Origin: Pseudomonas nitroreducens TX1 | GTDB taxonomy: Bacteria > Pseudomonadota > Gammaproteobacteria > Pseudomonadales > Pseudomonadaceae | Reading direction: 5' to 3' | Assembly: GCF_000313755.1 (NCBI RefSeq) | Contig: NZ_AMZB01000115.1 | Location: 1-64,000, forward strand | DNA: 64,000 nucleotides | Made by a program: the position numbers and the translations under genes | Shown here: piece by piece, positions 43,097-52,668 of the stretch | Layout of the letters: the number at the start of each line of letters is the position of its first letter | Position numbering within the stretch: position 1 is the stretch's first letter | Notes under the pieces: generated by a model | Told to the model about the DNA's origin: nothing | Databases searched by the model: none | The model's input: only the letters and a program-made list of their open reading frames with translations

Positions 43097-44152
43097 TCAG
43101 GCGCCGAGTACGCGGCAGGCCTGTTCGGGAATGGTCACCGACACGGCCTGGCCCACGCGCAGGCCCATGTCATGGCAGGGCATGCTGAGGGCGGTCAGCG
43201 AGACGCCGGAACACTCGACAGTGGTCTCGATGGTCGCGCCTATGTCGCGGATGAAGGTCACGGTTCCATCCAGGCGATTGGCCGAGGCTACCGGCTCCGT
43301 CGACAGTTGCAGGTCCTCCGGGCGCACCAGCATGCGCACGCTGGACCCAGGCTGGATGCTGGGGCAATGCGCCGCGTTCAGTGCCCCGCCGCCAGGCAGC
43401 CCGACCACTCCGTTGCCCAGCGCGGTCGCGGTGAAGATATTGCCCGAGCCGATGAAGTCGGCGACGAAGGCGTTGGCCGGATTGCGGTAGATCTCGATCG
43501 GCGTGCCGACCTGCTGGATGCGATGTTCACCCAGCACCACCACGACGTCGGCCATGGTCATGGCTTCGCGCTGGTCGTGGGTGACCATGATGGTGGTGAT
43601 GTTCAGGCGCTGCTGCAGCTGGCGAATCTCCACCTGCATCGACTCGCGCAGCTTGGCGTCGAGTGCCGACAGCGGCTCGTCGAGCAGCAGCAGCTTGGGG
43701 TGCGAGGCGATGGCGCGGGCGATCGCCACGCGCTGGCGCTGGCCGCCGGACAGCTTGGCCACCGGCCGGTCGATCATCTGCTGCAGCTGGATCAGCTGCA
43801 GCAGCTCGACGACGCGCGCCTGCTGCTCGGCCTTGGCGACACCGCGCAGCTTCAGCGGATAGGCGATGTTCTCGCCGACGGTCATGTGCGGGAACAGCGC
43901 CAGCGACTGGAACACCATGCCGAAGTTGCGCTGGTGCGCCGGGATGCGGCTGATGTCCTCGCCGTCCAGGAGTATCTCGCCGCCGCTGAGGCTTTCCAGG
44001 CCGGCGATCATGCGAAGCAGCGTGGTCTTGCCGCAGCCGGAGGGGCCAAGGAAGCAGACCAGCTTGCCCTGCGGCAGGTGCAGGTTCACGTCCTTCACGG
44101 CGCAGGCGGTGCCGTAGTGCTTCTCGACGTTTTGCAGTTTCAATCCATTCAT
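43097..44152 (-). CDS. ABC transporter ATP-binding protein (polyamine/opine type)
   Basis: A 351-aa ATPase: Walker A GPSGCGKTT, Q-loop MVFQSLALFPHM, signature [14 protein letters not shown], Walker B LLLLDEPLSALD, and a C-terminal TOBE domain. The ATG at 44152 starts the conserved LKLQNVEKHYG. It powers import by the two permeases upstream in the operon and is the last gene of the four. Homology class PotA/FbpC; substrate unknown. Confidence 0.9.
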   Translation of the reverse strand: MNGLKLQNVEKHYGTACAVKDVNLHLPQGKLVCFLGPSGCGKTTLLRMIAGLESLSGGEILLDGEDISRIPAHQRNFGMVFQSLALFPHMTVGENIAYPLKLRGVAKAEQQARVVELLQLIQLQQMIDRPVAKLSGGQRQRVAIARAIASHPKLLLLDEPLSALDAKLRESMQVEIRQLQQRLNITTIMVTHDQREAMTMADVVVVLGEHRIQQVGTPIEIYRNPANAFVADFIGSGNIFTATALGNGVVGLPGGGALNAAHCPSIQPGSSVRMLVRPEDLQLSTEPVASANRLDGTVTFIRDIGATIETTVECSGVSLTALSMPCHDMGLRVGQAVSVTIPEQACRVLGA

Positions 44153-44166
44153 TTCTTCACCTCGAA

Positions 44167-45012
44167 TCAGAACGACACGCCACTTTCGCCAACCAGCTTC
44201 TCCAGCGCCCAGATGAGGACGAAGTCGATCAGCACGATCAGCACGGCGAACGAGAACACGGTGGGGTCGAGCGAGGACACGGTGCGGCTGTACATCCAGA
44301 TCGGCACGGTCATCACGTCGATGTTGTAGAGGAAGTAGGTCACGGTGAATTCGTTGAACGAGACGATGAAGGCCAGCAGCATCCCGGCGAGGATGCCCGA
44401 GCGCATCAGCGGCACGACCACGTCGACGATGGCGCGCAGCGGCGCGGCGCCGAGCATCTGCGCGGCTTCCTCGACCTCGCTGCCGATGGCGACCATGGCC
44501 GCCGTGCAGTTTTTCACCACGAAGGGCAGGGCGAGGATCACGTGGGCGATGACCAGGCGCGAGGTATCCAGGTGCAGCGGCAGGCTGTCGAACACCAGCA
44601 GCAGGGCCAGGCCGAGCACGACCATGGGGAACACCAGCGGCAGCGACATCAGTTGCAGGGCGACGGCCTTGCCGCGGAACTCGCAACGGGTCAGCGCGTA
44701 GGCGGCGGGGACCGCGACCAGGGTGGCGAGGACCATGGTCAGACAGGACACCAGCAGGCTGGTAGTCAGCGCCTTGCCCAGGCTGAGCACGTCGCTGGCA
44801 TCGGGCGAGACGAAGGTGTGCCAGGCCGCCTGATACCACTGCAGGCTGTAGCTGCTGGGCGGGAAGTCGAGGTTCGCCGCGCCGCTGAAGGACATCACGA
44901 TCATGGTCAGGATCGGCAGCACGGCGAGCAGCAGGATGATGCCGGAGAGCACCAGGGCGAAGCGGCCGGTGTCGCCCGGCAGGGTGGGTTGGCGAGGGGA
45001 CAGGTTGCTCAT
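44167..45012 (-). CDS. ABC transporter permease (PotC type)
   Basis: A 281-aa inner-membrane permease with about six TM segments and the coupling EAA loop EEAAQMLGAAPLRAIVDVVVPLM. It pairs with the upstream permease in a heterodimer. Overlap with that gene is 4 bp and the gap to the ATPase is 14 bp. It is part of an uptake system of the spermidine/putrescine superfamily. Confidence 0.88.
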   Translation of the reverse strand: MSNLSPRQPTLPGDTGRFALVLSGIILLLAVLPILTMIVMSFSGAANLDFPPSSYSLQWYQAAWHTFVSPDASDVLSLGKALTTSLLVSCLTMVLATLVAVPAAYALTRCEFRGKAVALQLMSLPLVFPMVVLGLALLLVFDSLPLHLDTSRLVIAHVILALPFVVKNCTAAMVAIGSEVEEAAQMLGAAPLRAIVDVVVPLMRSGILAGMLLAFIVSFNEFTVTYFLYNIDVMTVPIWMYSRTVSSLDPTVFSFAVLIVLIDFVLIWALEKLVGESGVSF

Positions 45013-45917
45013 TGCGAGGCCTCCAGGATGCGTCGGCGACGGCCGGTGACGACTTCCGACAGGGTCATGATGGCCAGGGTGGTGACGATCAGCACCACGC
45101 CGGCGGCGGAGGCGGCCGGCCAGTTCATCAGCGGGGCGATCTGGTCATGCACCATCACCGCGAGCATCGGCACGCGGCGGCCGCCCAGCAGCAGCGGGAC
45201 CACGAAGCTGCTGGCGTTGTAGGCGAACACCAGGGTGGCGCCGGTGAGAATGCCGGGCAGGCTCATGGGCAGCACCACCTGGCGGAACACCTGGAAGCGA
45301 CTCGCGCCGAGGGTCGCTGCCGCTTCCTCGTAGCTGCGCGAGATGCCGCGCATGGCGCTGGCAATCGGCAGCACGGCGAGCGGGAATGCGGTCTGCACCA
45401 GCCCCATCAGTACGCCGTTCTGGTTGTACAGCAGCATCACCGGGCGCTTGATCAGGCCCAGGGCCAGCAAGGCTTTGTTGAGCATGCCTGCCGGGCCGAG
45501 GATCACCAGCCAGCCGTAGCTCTGCAGCAGCAGGTTGACCAGCAGCGGCAGCAGCACGGCGGCGAGGAAGATCCGCCGCAGCAGGGGCGATTGCAGGCGC
45601 GACATGCTGTAGCCGACCGGGATGGCCAGCAGCACGGCGATCAACGCACTGAAGAAGGCCAGGCGCAGCGTCAGCAACAGCGATTTGAGGTAGTAGGGCT
45701 GCAGCAGCTGGGCATAGCTGGCCAGGCTGAAGCCGCTCCACTCGGCGCCTTTCTCGCCGACGCTCATGCGTACCACCAGCAGGCTGGCGGCGATGAGCAC
45801 GATGAGGAAACACAGGGACGGCGTGAGGAAAAGCCAGGCACGCGCCGTCGGTGAAATCGCCCGGGCCGGGCGCAGGGGCGCCACGCCGACCGGGCGGGTC
45901 GGATTGCTCGATTGCAT
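45009..45917 (-). CDS. ABC transporter permease (PotB type)
   Basis: A 302-aa permease with a first TM around residue 30 (ARAWLFLTPSLCFLIVLIAASLLV) and the EAA loop EEAAATLGASRFQVFRQVVLPM. The ATG at 45917 is preferred over the start at 45983, since the added N-terminus is Arg-rich and unlike the family. It works with the downstream permease and the Tat-exported binding protein. Confidence 0.87.
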   Translation of the reverse strand: MQSSNPTRPVGVAPLRPARAISPTARAWLFLTPSLCFLIVLIAASLLVVRMSVGEKGAEWSGFSLASYAQLLQPYYLKSLLLTLRLAFFSALIAVLLAIPVGYSMSRLQSPLLRRIFLAAVLLPLLVNLLLQSYGWLVILGPAGMLNKALLALGLIKRPVMLLYNQNGVLMGLVQTAFPLAVLPIASAMRGISRSYEEAAATLGASRFQVFRQVVLPMSLPGILTGATLVFAYNASSFVVPLLLGGRRVPMLAVMVHDQIAPLMNWPAASAAGVVLIVTTLAIMTLSEVVTGRRRRILEASQ

Positions 45918-46018
45918 ATCGCGTCTCTCGTCAGAACGGAGGATGTCCGCATCGCGCGCAGGTGGTTCCGGCCACTTGCGCACGAATGTTCATGGTCGCC
46001 GTGGCGACCATGGCTGCA

Positions 46019-47122
46019 TCAGGAAGAGAAGATTTCCGTGTAGCGGCGGATCCACTGGTCGTGGACGGTGGAGAGGAAGGCGTTGTCGTGCATGATCGCC
46101 TTCTCTGCGATCTGCTCCGGGGTGAGGATGTACGGGCTTTTGCGCGCTTCGGCGGAGATGATCGCCTTGGCGTTGACCGGGCCGTTGAAGATGTCCTCGG
46201 CCATCTTGCCCTGCACGTGGGGGTCGAGGGAGTGGTCGATGAAGGCGTGGGCCAGGTCGGTGTCGCCCGGACGGTTCTTGGGCAGCACCGACAGCATCAG
46301 GTCGGTGTAGAAGCCTTCCTTCATGCCGAAGGTGGCGCCCAGGCCGTAGTTGGGGTCGCGGATCTGCTTGGGAAAGAACGCCGGCGCGTAGAGGCCGCCG
46401 ATATCCAGCGAGCCGGTGCGGAACAGCTCGGCGATCTGGTTGGGGTTCTCGCCCAGGGTCATCACCCGGTCCTTGAGCTCTTCGAGCTTCTTGAAGCCGG
46501 GCTCGATATTGTGTTCGTCACCGCCGGCCAGCTTGGCGGCGATGATGATCAGGTCCATGGCCTCGGTCCAGTTCGGCGGCGGCAGGAACAGGCGCCCGGC
46601 GTAGTTCTCATCCCACAGGGCCGCGTAGCTGTCGGGCACGTCCTTCACCGTGCGCGTGCTGTACACCAGGCTGTTGCACCACAGCAGGTAGCCGATGCCG
46701 TGGCCGTCGGCGCCGGTCTGGTACTTCGCCGGTACGTCCTTGAGGTTGGGGAGGCGGTTGAGGTCGGGTTTCTCCAGCAGCCCGGCGCTGGCCAGGCCCT
46801 CGGCGCCGACGCCGGCCAGGGTGATGACGTCGTACTGCGGGCGGTCGCCGCCGGCCTTGAGCTTGGCGACCATCTCCGAGGTGCTGCCGGTACGGTCGGC
46901 GATCACCTTGGCGCCAGTCTTGGCCTCGAAGGTCGCGGCGATATTGCGCAGCGCCGCAAGGCCAGTGTCGTCGGACCAGGTGAGCAGGCGCAGGGTCTTG
47001 CCCTGGAAGCGGTTGTCGCTGGCGCTGGCCCGGATGAAGGGCATGGACAGGGCAGCCGCGGCCACCGAGGCAGCGCCTACCGTTTTGATGAATTGTCTTC
47101 TGCTGAAATCACGCTCGCCCAT
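46019..47122 (-). CDS. Extracellular solute-binding protein with Tat signal (PotD type)
   Basis: A 367-aa periplasmic protein. The N-terminus has a twin-arginine motif (SRRQFIKTVG) and hydrophobic h-region ending ASA, so folded export by Tat is likely. The body follows the type II binding fold of the PotD/spermidine group (KTLRLLTWSDDTG, NWTEAMDLIIIAAKLAGGDE, IRRYTEIF). It leads the four-gene ABC operon. The adjacent AruI-like gene suggests a guanidino or polyamine-like ligand, but this is inference. Confidence 0.87.
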   Translation of the reverse strand: MGERDFSRRQFIKTVGAASVAAAALSMPFIRASASDNRFQGKTLRLLTWSDDTGLAALRNIAATFEAKTGAKVIADRTGSTSEMVAKLKAGGDRPQYDVITLAGVGAEGLASAGLLEKPDLNRLPNLKDVPAKYQTGADGHGIGYLLWCNSLVYSTRTVKDVPDSYAALWDENYAGRLFLPPPNWTEAMDLIIIAAKLAGGDEHNIEPGFKKLEELKDRVMTLGENPNQIAELFRTGSLDIGGLYAPAFFPKQIRDPNYGLGATFGMKEGFYTDLMLSVLPKNRPGDTDLAHAFIDHSLDPHVQGKMAEDIFNGPVNAKAIISAEARKSPYILTPEQIAEKAIMHDNAFLSTVHDQWIRRYTEIFSS

Positions 47123-47394
47123 CTGGGACTCCTTTGCTCTTATCGCTTTTGTTTAGGAAGGTCACGGGTGTGCTGCGGGAGGTCAGGGCTGTCGACCCTC
47201 CGCCTGCCGGATACGCCTGGCGGCCCCGGAATCCGGAGGGCGCAGGCTGTTCGGCGGGGTCATCCTGCGACCTCGGCGGAGTGCCAACAATCGAAAAAAT
47301 GTCATCGAAGCCATGTCTTGCATGCATGGCTGGCGTGCGCCCATGCGAGGGCTGCAGACCTTCCCTGAAAGGCCTGCAACAGAGTGGCTCAACG

Positions 47395-47426
47395 AAAAAA
47401 AAAGACGCGCCGTGGAATCGGCGCGT
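47395..47426 (-). terminator. Rho-independent terminator after the AruI-like gene
   Basis: On the minus strand: ACGCGCCG, loop ATTCCA, CGGCGCGT, C, then a run of nine T (A-run at 47395-47403). It is an 8-bp perfect GC-rich stem 60 bp after the decarboxylase stop. It separates this gene from the ABC operon on the same strand. The rest of 47123-47485 shows no gene. Confidence 0.9.
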
Positions 47427-47485
47427 GGCGGGAACGTTTCCCGGAAGGACCCCTGCCGCCCGGGTGCGGCAGGGAGAGTGAGGTG

Positions 47486-49108
47486 TCAGTCCTGGCTGCT
47501 CATCCATGAGGCCTGGTCGATCTCGATCAGGGTGGGCAGTGAGCAGGCGCTGGCTTCGCGCAACGCGGCTCGCAGTGCCGCTTCGTCGCTGGCGCAGTGG
47601 GCCTTGCAGCCCAGCGCCCTGGCGGCGCCGATGAAGTCGGGTGTGTAGATGTCGACGCCGACCGGCTCGATGTCGCGGTTGACCATGTAGCGCTTGATTT
47701 CCTCGTAGCCGTGGTTGTTCCACAGCAGGACGATCAGCGGTACGTGCGCTTCCACCGCGCTGGCCAGTTCCGGCAAGGTGAACTGCAGCCCGCCGTCGCC
47801 GATCAGGCACAGCACCGGGCGTCGCGTGGCGTCGCCCAGCCAGGCGCCGATGGCGGCCGGCAATGCATATCCGAGGGTGCCGTAGCCGGTCGAGGAATTG
47901 AACCAGCGTCGCGGCTTTTCAAGGTCCAGGGTCAGGTTGCCGGTGTACACCGGTTGGGTCGAATCGCCGACCAGTGCCGCGTCGGGCAGCTCCTCCAGCG
48001 CAACGCGCAGGAAACGGGTCTGGGCGCGCAGGTTGTCGTCCAGGGAGGCCAGCACCGCTTCGCGCAGGCGGCCGGCGCGGCGGCTGCCCCATTGCTCCGT
48101 ATCGACCGCCAGGGCCCGGCTTTCCAGGGCGCCGAGCAGGGCGTCCAGGGCCAGCCCCGCATCGGCCACCAGCGCGGCTCGCGGCGGGTAGTTGCGCACG
48201 GTCTGGTCGGGATCGATATCGATGCGCAGCAGCGCGCCTGGGATCTTGAACCCGTCGGCAAAGGTCACGTCGTAGTCGGTTTCGCCGAGCTCGGTGCCGA
48301 CCGCGAGCACCACGTCGGCCTCATTGACCAGTTCGCGGGTGGCGTCGGTGGACTGCGTCGAGCCGATCAGCAGGGGATGCTGCGAGGGCAGCAGGCCCTT
48401 GGCATTGATCGTCAGCGCCACCGGCGCCTGCAGGCGCTCGGCCAGTCGCTGCAGGGCCGGTCCGGCATCGACGGCGCCGCCGCCGGCGAGGATCAGCGGG
48501 CGTCGCGCGCTTGCGAGCAGGCCAGCCATTTCGGTTACCGCCTCCGGCGCTGCGCCGGCGCGGGATACCCGGATCGGTTGGCTCGACAGCAGCGCGTCGG
48601 CGTCTTCCACCAGCACGTCGAGGGGAATCTCGATATGCACCGGACGCGGCCGGCCAGCCTGGAACAGGGCAAAGGCGCGGGCCAGCACGGCCGGCAGTTC
48701 AGCGGCCGACATCAGGGTGTGGGAGAAGGCGCTGCAACCGGCGACCAGGCTGCTCTGCGAGGGCAGCTCGTGCAGCTTGCCGCGACCACCGCCGAGCTGG
48801 CTGCGCGCCTGCACGCTGGAGATCACCAGCATGGGAATCGAGTCCGCGTAGGCCTGGGCCATGGCCGTGGCGATGTTGGTCATGCCCGGGCCGGTGATGA
48901 TGAAGCACACGCCGGGCTTGCCGCTGGTGCGCGCATAGCCGTCGGCCATGAAGCCGGCGCCTTGTTCGTGGCGCGGCGTGACGTGGCGGATCTTCGAGCG
49001 GGCGAGCCCGCGATAGAGCTCCACGGTATGCACGCCGGGGATGCCGAACACCTGCTCGACGCCGTAGCCTTCGAGCAATTTCACCAATACTTCGCCGCAT
49101 GTGGCCAT
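47486..49108 (-). CDS. aruI: ThDP-dependent 2-oxo acid decarboxylase, AruI-like
   Basis: About 540 aa. The N-terminal PYR domain has the catalytic Glu in PRHEQGAGFMADGYAR, and the C-terminal ThDP site is LIGDGGLQFTLPELA...NNHGYEE. It resembles the Pseudomonas 5-guanidino-2-oxopentanoate decarboxylases that turn transaminated arginine into 4-guanidinobutanal. The partner transaminase AruH is not in the window. The ATG at 49108 has AAGGA 8 bases upstream; an ATG at 49117 has it too close. It is divergent from a LysR gene, the likely regulator. Other oxo-acid decarboxylase roles cannot be excluded. Confidence 0.8.
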   Translation of the reverse strand: MATCGEVLVKLLEGYGVEQVFGIPGVHTVELYRGLARSKIRHVTPRHEQGAGFMADGYARTSGKPGVCFIITGPGMTNIATAMAQAYADSIPMLVISSVQARSQLGGGRGKLHELPSQSSLVAGCSAFSHTLMSAAELPAVLARAFALFQAGRPRPVHIEIPLDVLVEDADALLSSQPIRVSRAGAAPEAVTEMAGLLASARRPLILAGGGAVDAGPALQRLAERLQAPVALTINAKGLLPSQHPLLIGSTQSTDATRELVNEADVVLAVGTELGETDYDVTFADGFKIPGALLRIDIDPDQTVRNYPPRAALVADAGLALDALLGALESRALAVDTEQWGSRRAGRLREAVLASLDDNLRAQTRFLRVALEELPDAALVGDSTQPVYTGNLTLDLEKPRRWFNSSTGYGTLGYALPAAIGAWLGDATRRPVLCLIGDGGLQFTLPELASAVEAHVPLIVLLWNNHGYEEIKRYMVNRDIEPVGVDIYTPDFIGAARALGCKAHCASDEAALRAALREASACSLPTLIEIDQASWMSSQD

Positions 49109-49290
49109 GGACTTCATCCTTATTGTGGGTCGTCGGTCCGGCGCGTCATCGCGGTGTCTCCACCTGGAAAACCGGGCGGCAGGCAGAGGCGGGAGCGCGC
49201 GGGGAGAGGGCATTGGACCTGTCGGGCGAGGGCGCTGACAAACCAAAATTTGTCATACTAGGCATGTCTTCACCTCATGCCTGAGCCCCG

Positions 49291-50190
49291 ATGAAGCGCT
49301 TGCCCCCTCTGCCTGCCCTGCACACCTTCCTGGTCACCGCGCAATGCTGCAACTTCACCCGCGCGGCCGGCCTCCTGCATATCACCCAGGGCGCGGTGAG
49401 CCGGCAGATCGCCGGCCTGGAAAGCCATCTGGGCTATACGCTGTTCCAGCGGCAGGCGCGCGGCCTGACCCTCACGCCCCAGGGGCGCGAGCTGCTGCCG
49501 CGCATCCAGCAGGTGTTCGCATTGATCGAAGAGGCGATGGAGGAGGTCGGTGGCAAGCGCGAGGCGCTGCAGCTCAAGGCGCCTACCTGCATCATGCGCT
49601 GGCTGTTGCCACGGCTGCTGCAATGGCAGACCGAGCGTCCGGACGTGCCGGTGGAGCTGACCACCACCGTGCAGCACTCGGTGGATTTTCGTAGCGAGGA
49701 GTTCGACGCCGCGGTGGTCTACAGCGTGCAGAAGAAGGATGGCCCCGCCTGCCACCGGCTGTTCGACGAGCAACTGACGCCGGTCTGCGCCCCGCAACTG
49801 CTGCACGGCCCGCTGCCCCTGGGCGCCCTGGAGGACCTGGAGCGGCATATGCTGCTGCACCCGACCCGCGACCAGCGCGACTGGGAGGCCTGGCTGTCCG
49901 CGGCCGGCACCCGGGTCAGCAACATGGGCAAGGGCCAGCACTTCGACACCCTCGACCTCGCCGTTTCGGTGGCCACCCAGGGTGCCGGCGTGGCGATGGG
50001 CGATTGGGCACTGATCGGCGACGACCTTCGCGCCGGGCGACTGGTGGCGCCTTTCGAACTGAAGGTGCGCACGGGGGCGGCGTATTACCTGGTGTATCCC
50101 GAACGTCGCGAGACGTCGCCGCAATTGCGCGAGCTGATCGACTGGCTGCTGCTGCAAGCGGCGGAGCCACAGGACTCGCCCACTGCCTGA
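49291..50190 (+). CDS. LysR-family regulator (GcvA-like)
   Basis: A 299-aa regulator with HTH residues ~6-65 (ALHTFLVTAQCCNFTRAAGLLHITQGAVSRQIAGLE) and a GcvA-type effector domain ending in YYLVYPERRETSPQLREL. It is divergent from the AruI-like gene; the 182-bp gap contains AT-rich CAAAATTTGTCATAC near 49243-49257, a place for an operator. It probably activates the decarboxylase. Confidence 0.87.
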   Translation: MKRLPPLPALHTFLVTAQCCNFTRAAGLLHITQGAVSRQIAGLESHLGYTLFQRQARGLTLTPQGRELLPRIQQVFALIEEAMEEVGGKREALQLKAPTCIMRWLLPRLLQWQTERPDVPVELTTTVQHSVDFRSEEFDAAVVYSVQKKDGPACHRLFDEQLTPVCAPQLLHGPLPLGALEDLERHMLLHPTRDQRDWEAWLSAAGTRVSNMGKGQHFDTLDLAVSVATQGAGVAMGDWALIGDDLRAGRLVAPFELKVRTGAAYYLVYPERRETSPQLRELIDWLLLQAAEPQDSPTA

Positions 50191-50434
50191 TGCCGCCCGG
50201 CGTCAGGCGCTCTCCCCCCGCGTGTCGGGCCACCCAGGTGGCTCGCCAGGGCGGCGCGCCACGATCGGACGACCTGTCCGGTGCTGTGTTCTGCCGAGTG
50301 AATTCCCGCTTCATTCAAGGAAAATTACTTTTGAAAAATCTGAAGTAATTATTTGCACAGGGCTATTTTCTCCAGCCCATCAAGCTGCGACAACTGCATT
50401 CACACCAAGCCGCTGAGGTCTTGGTCTACGCGGA

Positions 50435-50457
50435 CCGGAGCGTCTGAAAAGCTCCGG
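50435..50457 (+). other. Hairpin in the leader (CCGGAGC/GCTCCGG)
   Basis: CCGGAGC at 50435-50441 and GCTCCGG at 50451-50457 form a 7-bp stem with a 9-base loop. The following GTGCTGTTGTTCCTT is only weakly T-rich, so termination is uncertain. It may be part of a regulatory leader. Confidence 0.4.
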
Positions 50458-50566
50458 CCGTGCTGTTGTTCCTTACTGCCAAAGCCCGGCGGCCACACGC
50501 CAGGCATACAACAACAATCGGCGAGTACAGGCCCGCGAAGCAGCGGTCTGTCAGAGGAATATCACC

Positions 50567-50665
50567 ATGTCCATGCTTGCGCAGTTTCTCCGCTCCACCT
50601 CCTTCCCTGCACCCGCCGACGCGCCTCGACGCCTGACGCTTTCAGCCGCCGCGCCCGTGCGCTGA
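50567..50665 (+). CDS. Leader-like small ORF (32 aa)
   Basis: ATG at 50567 with an AGAGGA ribosome site 8 bases upstream. The peptide begins MSMLAQFLRSTSF, has a Pro/Ala centre and ends RRLTLSAAAPVR; no Cys or Trp. It stops 61 bp before the TIM-barrel gene on the same strand. Good initiation signals and position suggest a translated leader or small precursor peptide. No family is recognised, and chance cannot be excluded. Confidence 0.45.
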   Translation: MSMLAQFLRSTSFPAPADAPRRLTLSAAAPVR

Positions 50666-50726
50666 ACCTCCTGCCGAATGCTTCGCCGTGCCCGACGGCG
50701 CGGTTAACCCTGCCCGGAGTTCGTCC

Positions 50727-51569
50727 ATGCGACTCGAAATCTTCCGCACCCTGTGGGGCTACACCCCTGGCTGGCCGCAGGCCATCGCCGAGCTGCGCGA
50801 GGCCGGCTTCGACGGCCTGGAAGCGCGGCTGCCCCTGGAGCCTGCCATCCGCGCCGACCATGCACGATTGCTGGCAGCAGAAGGGGTGCCCTATATCGCG
50901 ACCCTGTTCACCGCCCACGACGTGCTGCCCGATCAGGCGGCCAGCCCGCAGGATCACCTGGACGACCTGCAGCGCAAGCTGGGTTACGCCGCCGAGCTGT
51001 CGCCGCGCCTGGTCAACACCCTGGCCGGCAACGATCGCTGGCCGCTTGCCGCGCAGGTCGACTTCTTCGGCCGCGCCCTGGAGCTGGCCGCCGCGCAGGA
51101 ACTGACCTGCCTCTTCGAGATTCACCGCGCACGTTCCCTATACAGCCCCTGGGTGACCCTCGAGCTGATCCGCCAGGTGCCCGAGCTGCGCTTCACCACC
51201 GACATCAGCCATTGGGTGGTGGTCTGCGAGCGCCTGCTCGACGACCCCGCCGATGATCTCGCGCCTTTCGTCGAGCGCGTGCAGCACATCCAGGCCCGTG
51301 TCGGCTACGACCAGGGGCCGCAAGTGCCGCACCCCGGCGCGCCGGAATACGCCAAGGCGCTGGCCTTCCACCAGCGGCACTGGGAGGCCGTGTGGCACGC
51401 CCAGCGGGCTCGCGGCCAAGAGATAACGACTCTGACCCCGGAATTCGGCCCGGACGGCTATTTGCACCACCTGCCTTTCACCAATGCCCCGATCGCCGAT
51501 CTGTGGGCGCTGAACCGCTGGATGGCCGACGAAGAGCGTCGCCACTTCCAGCGCTTCCTCCAATCCTGA
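50727..51569 (+). CDS. TIM-barrel sugar-isomerase/epimerase-like protein
   Basis: A 280-aa protein of the xylose-isomerase-like (AP endonuclease 2) TIM-barrel superfamily. It starts [16 protein letters not shown]. Metal-ligand-like acids are in [22 protein letters not shown] and [10 protein letters not shown]. The ATG at 50727 has GGAG 8 bases upstream. It probably acts on a sugar or small oxo/hydroxy acid; the reaction is unknown. It is the first full gene of an operon with a 2OG-oxygenase-like enzyme and an amino-acid ABC importer. Confidence 0.82.
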   Translation: MRLEIFRTLWGYTPGWPQAIAELREAGFDGLEARLPLEPAIRADHARLLAAEGVPYIATLFTAHDVLPDQAASPQDHLDDLQRKLGYAAELSPRLVNTLAGNDRWPLAAQVDFFGRALELAAAQELTCLFEIHRARSLYSPWVTLELIRQVPELRFTTDISHWVVVCERLLDDPADDLAPFVERVQHIQARVGYDQGPQVPHPGAPEYAKALAFHQRHWEAVWHAQRARGQEITTLTPEFGPDGYLHHLPFTNAPIADLWALNRWMADEERRHFQRFLQS

Positions 51570-51591
51570 ATCCGAACCGGAGCCATCGAAC

Positions 51592-52635
51592 ATGCAGGAG
51601 CAAGCGAGCAGAGCCTTCACCTCCATCCCCGTCATCGACATCGGCGGGCTGTTCAGCCCGCGCCTGGAGGAACGTCAGGCGGTGGCGGACGAACTGGGCA
51701 AGGCCGCCCGAGAAGTGGGCTTTCTCTACATCCGCAACCACGGCCTGGATCCTGCGCTGATCGAAGGTCTGCAAGCGGCCGCGCGGGACTATTTCGCCCA
51801 GTCGCTGGACGCCAAGATGCGCCACTACATCGGCGTATCGGAAAGCCACAAGGGCTTCGTCCCCGAAGGCGAGGAGGTCTACGCCAAGGGCAAGCCGGAC
51901 CACAAGGAAGCCTTCGACGTCGGCTTCGAAGTGCCCGCCGACGACCCGCTGGTGCTGGCCGGCACGCCGCTGCTGGGGCCGAACCGCTGGCCGGAGGTGC
52001 CCGGCTTCCAGCAGCAGGTGAGCGCCTACTACCAGGCGGTGTTCGCCCTCGGCCGCAAGCTGTTCGACGGCTTCGCCCTGGCGCTGGGCCTGGAGGAGGG
52101 CTATTTCGACCCGCTGGTGAGCCGGCCGCCGTCGAAACTGCGCCTGATCCATTACCCCTTCGATGGCGAAGCGCAGGATGCACCGGGCATCGGGGCACAT
52201 ACCGACTACGAGTGTTTCACCATCCTGCACGCCACCCAGCCGGGCCTGGAAGTGATGAACGAAGACGGCGAGTGGATCGACGCGCCGCCAGTGCCGGGTG
52301 CCTTCGTGGTGAACATCGGCGACATGCTGGAGGTGATGACCAACGGCGCCTTCGTCGCCACCGCCCACCGCGTGCGCACCGTGCGCGAGGAGCGCTACTC
52401 GTTCCCGCTGTTCTACGCCTGCGACTACCACACGCAGATCCGCCCGCTGCCGCAGTTCGACAACGGCAGCCAGGACTACGAAACCATCGCCATCGGCGAG
52501 CACATGTGGAGCCAGGCGCTGCAGACCTACAGCTACCTGCGCCGCAAGGTCGCCGACGGCGAGCTGGCACTGCCGGAGCGGGCGCGCAAGCCGTCCAGCT
52601 TCGGCCACCTGAAAAAACAGACGCAGCCTTCCTGA
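51592..52635 (+). CDS. 2-oxoglutarate/Fe(II) oxygenase, isopenicillin-N-synthase-like
   Basis: A 347-aa non-heme iron enzyme. The N-terminal DIOX_N region starts [11 protein letters not shown]. The facial triad is visible as H-x-D in [12 protein letters not shown] and the distal His in ATAHRVRTV, and the R-x-S co-substrate motif is [10 protein letters not shown]. It likely hydroxylates or desaturates an amino-acid-like substrate with O2. It lies 22 bp after the TIM-barrel gene and 33 bp before the binding protein, so it may process an imported compound. Confidence 0.87.
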   Translation: MQEQASRAFTSIPVIDIGGLFSPRLEERQAVADELGKAAREVGFLYIRNHGLDPALIEGLQAAARDYFAQSLDAKMRHYIGVSESHKGFVPEGEEVYAKGKPDHKEAFDVGFEVPADDPLVLAGTPLLGPNRWPEVPGFQQQVSAYYQAVFALGRKLFDGFALALGLEEGYFDPLVSRPPSKLRLIHYPFDGEAQDAPGIGAHTDYECFTILHATQPGLEVMNEDGEWIDAPPVPGAFVVNIGDMLEVMTNGAFVATAHRVRTVREERYSFPLFYACDYHTQIRPLPQFDNGSQDYETIAIGEHMWSQALQTYSYLRRKVADGELALPERARKPSSFGHLKKQTQPS

Positions 52636-52668
52636 AGCCGCGCGCAACCCTAGACTGGAGCAATCACC

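Larger units (their letters stand above)
50191..50726. other. Long leader region upstream of the TIM-barrel operon
   Basis: A 536-bp gap. From about 50310 it becomes AT-rich (promoter candidate). Then comes a hairpin (50435-50457) and a 32-codon ORF (50567-50665) before the operon. This looks like a structured 5' leader. No known riboswitch class could be matched by eye. Confidence 0.5.

Noticed and set aside
50191-50560. Known riboswitch class in the leader before the TIM-barrel operon
   Set aside because: I could not match conserved cores of guanidine, SAM, TPP or cobalamin riboswitches by eye; a covariance-model search would be needed.
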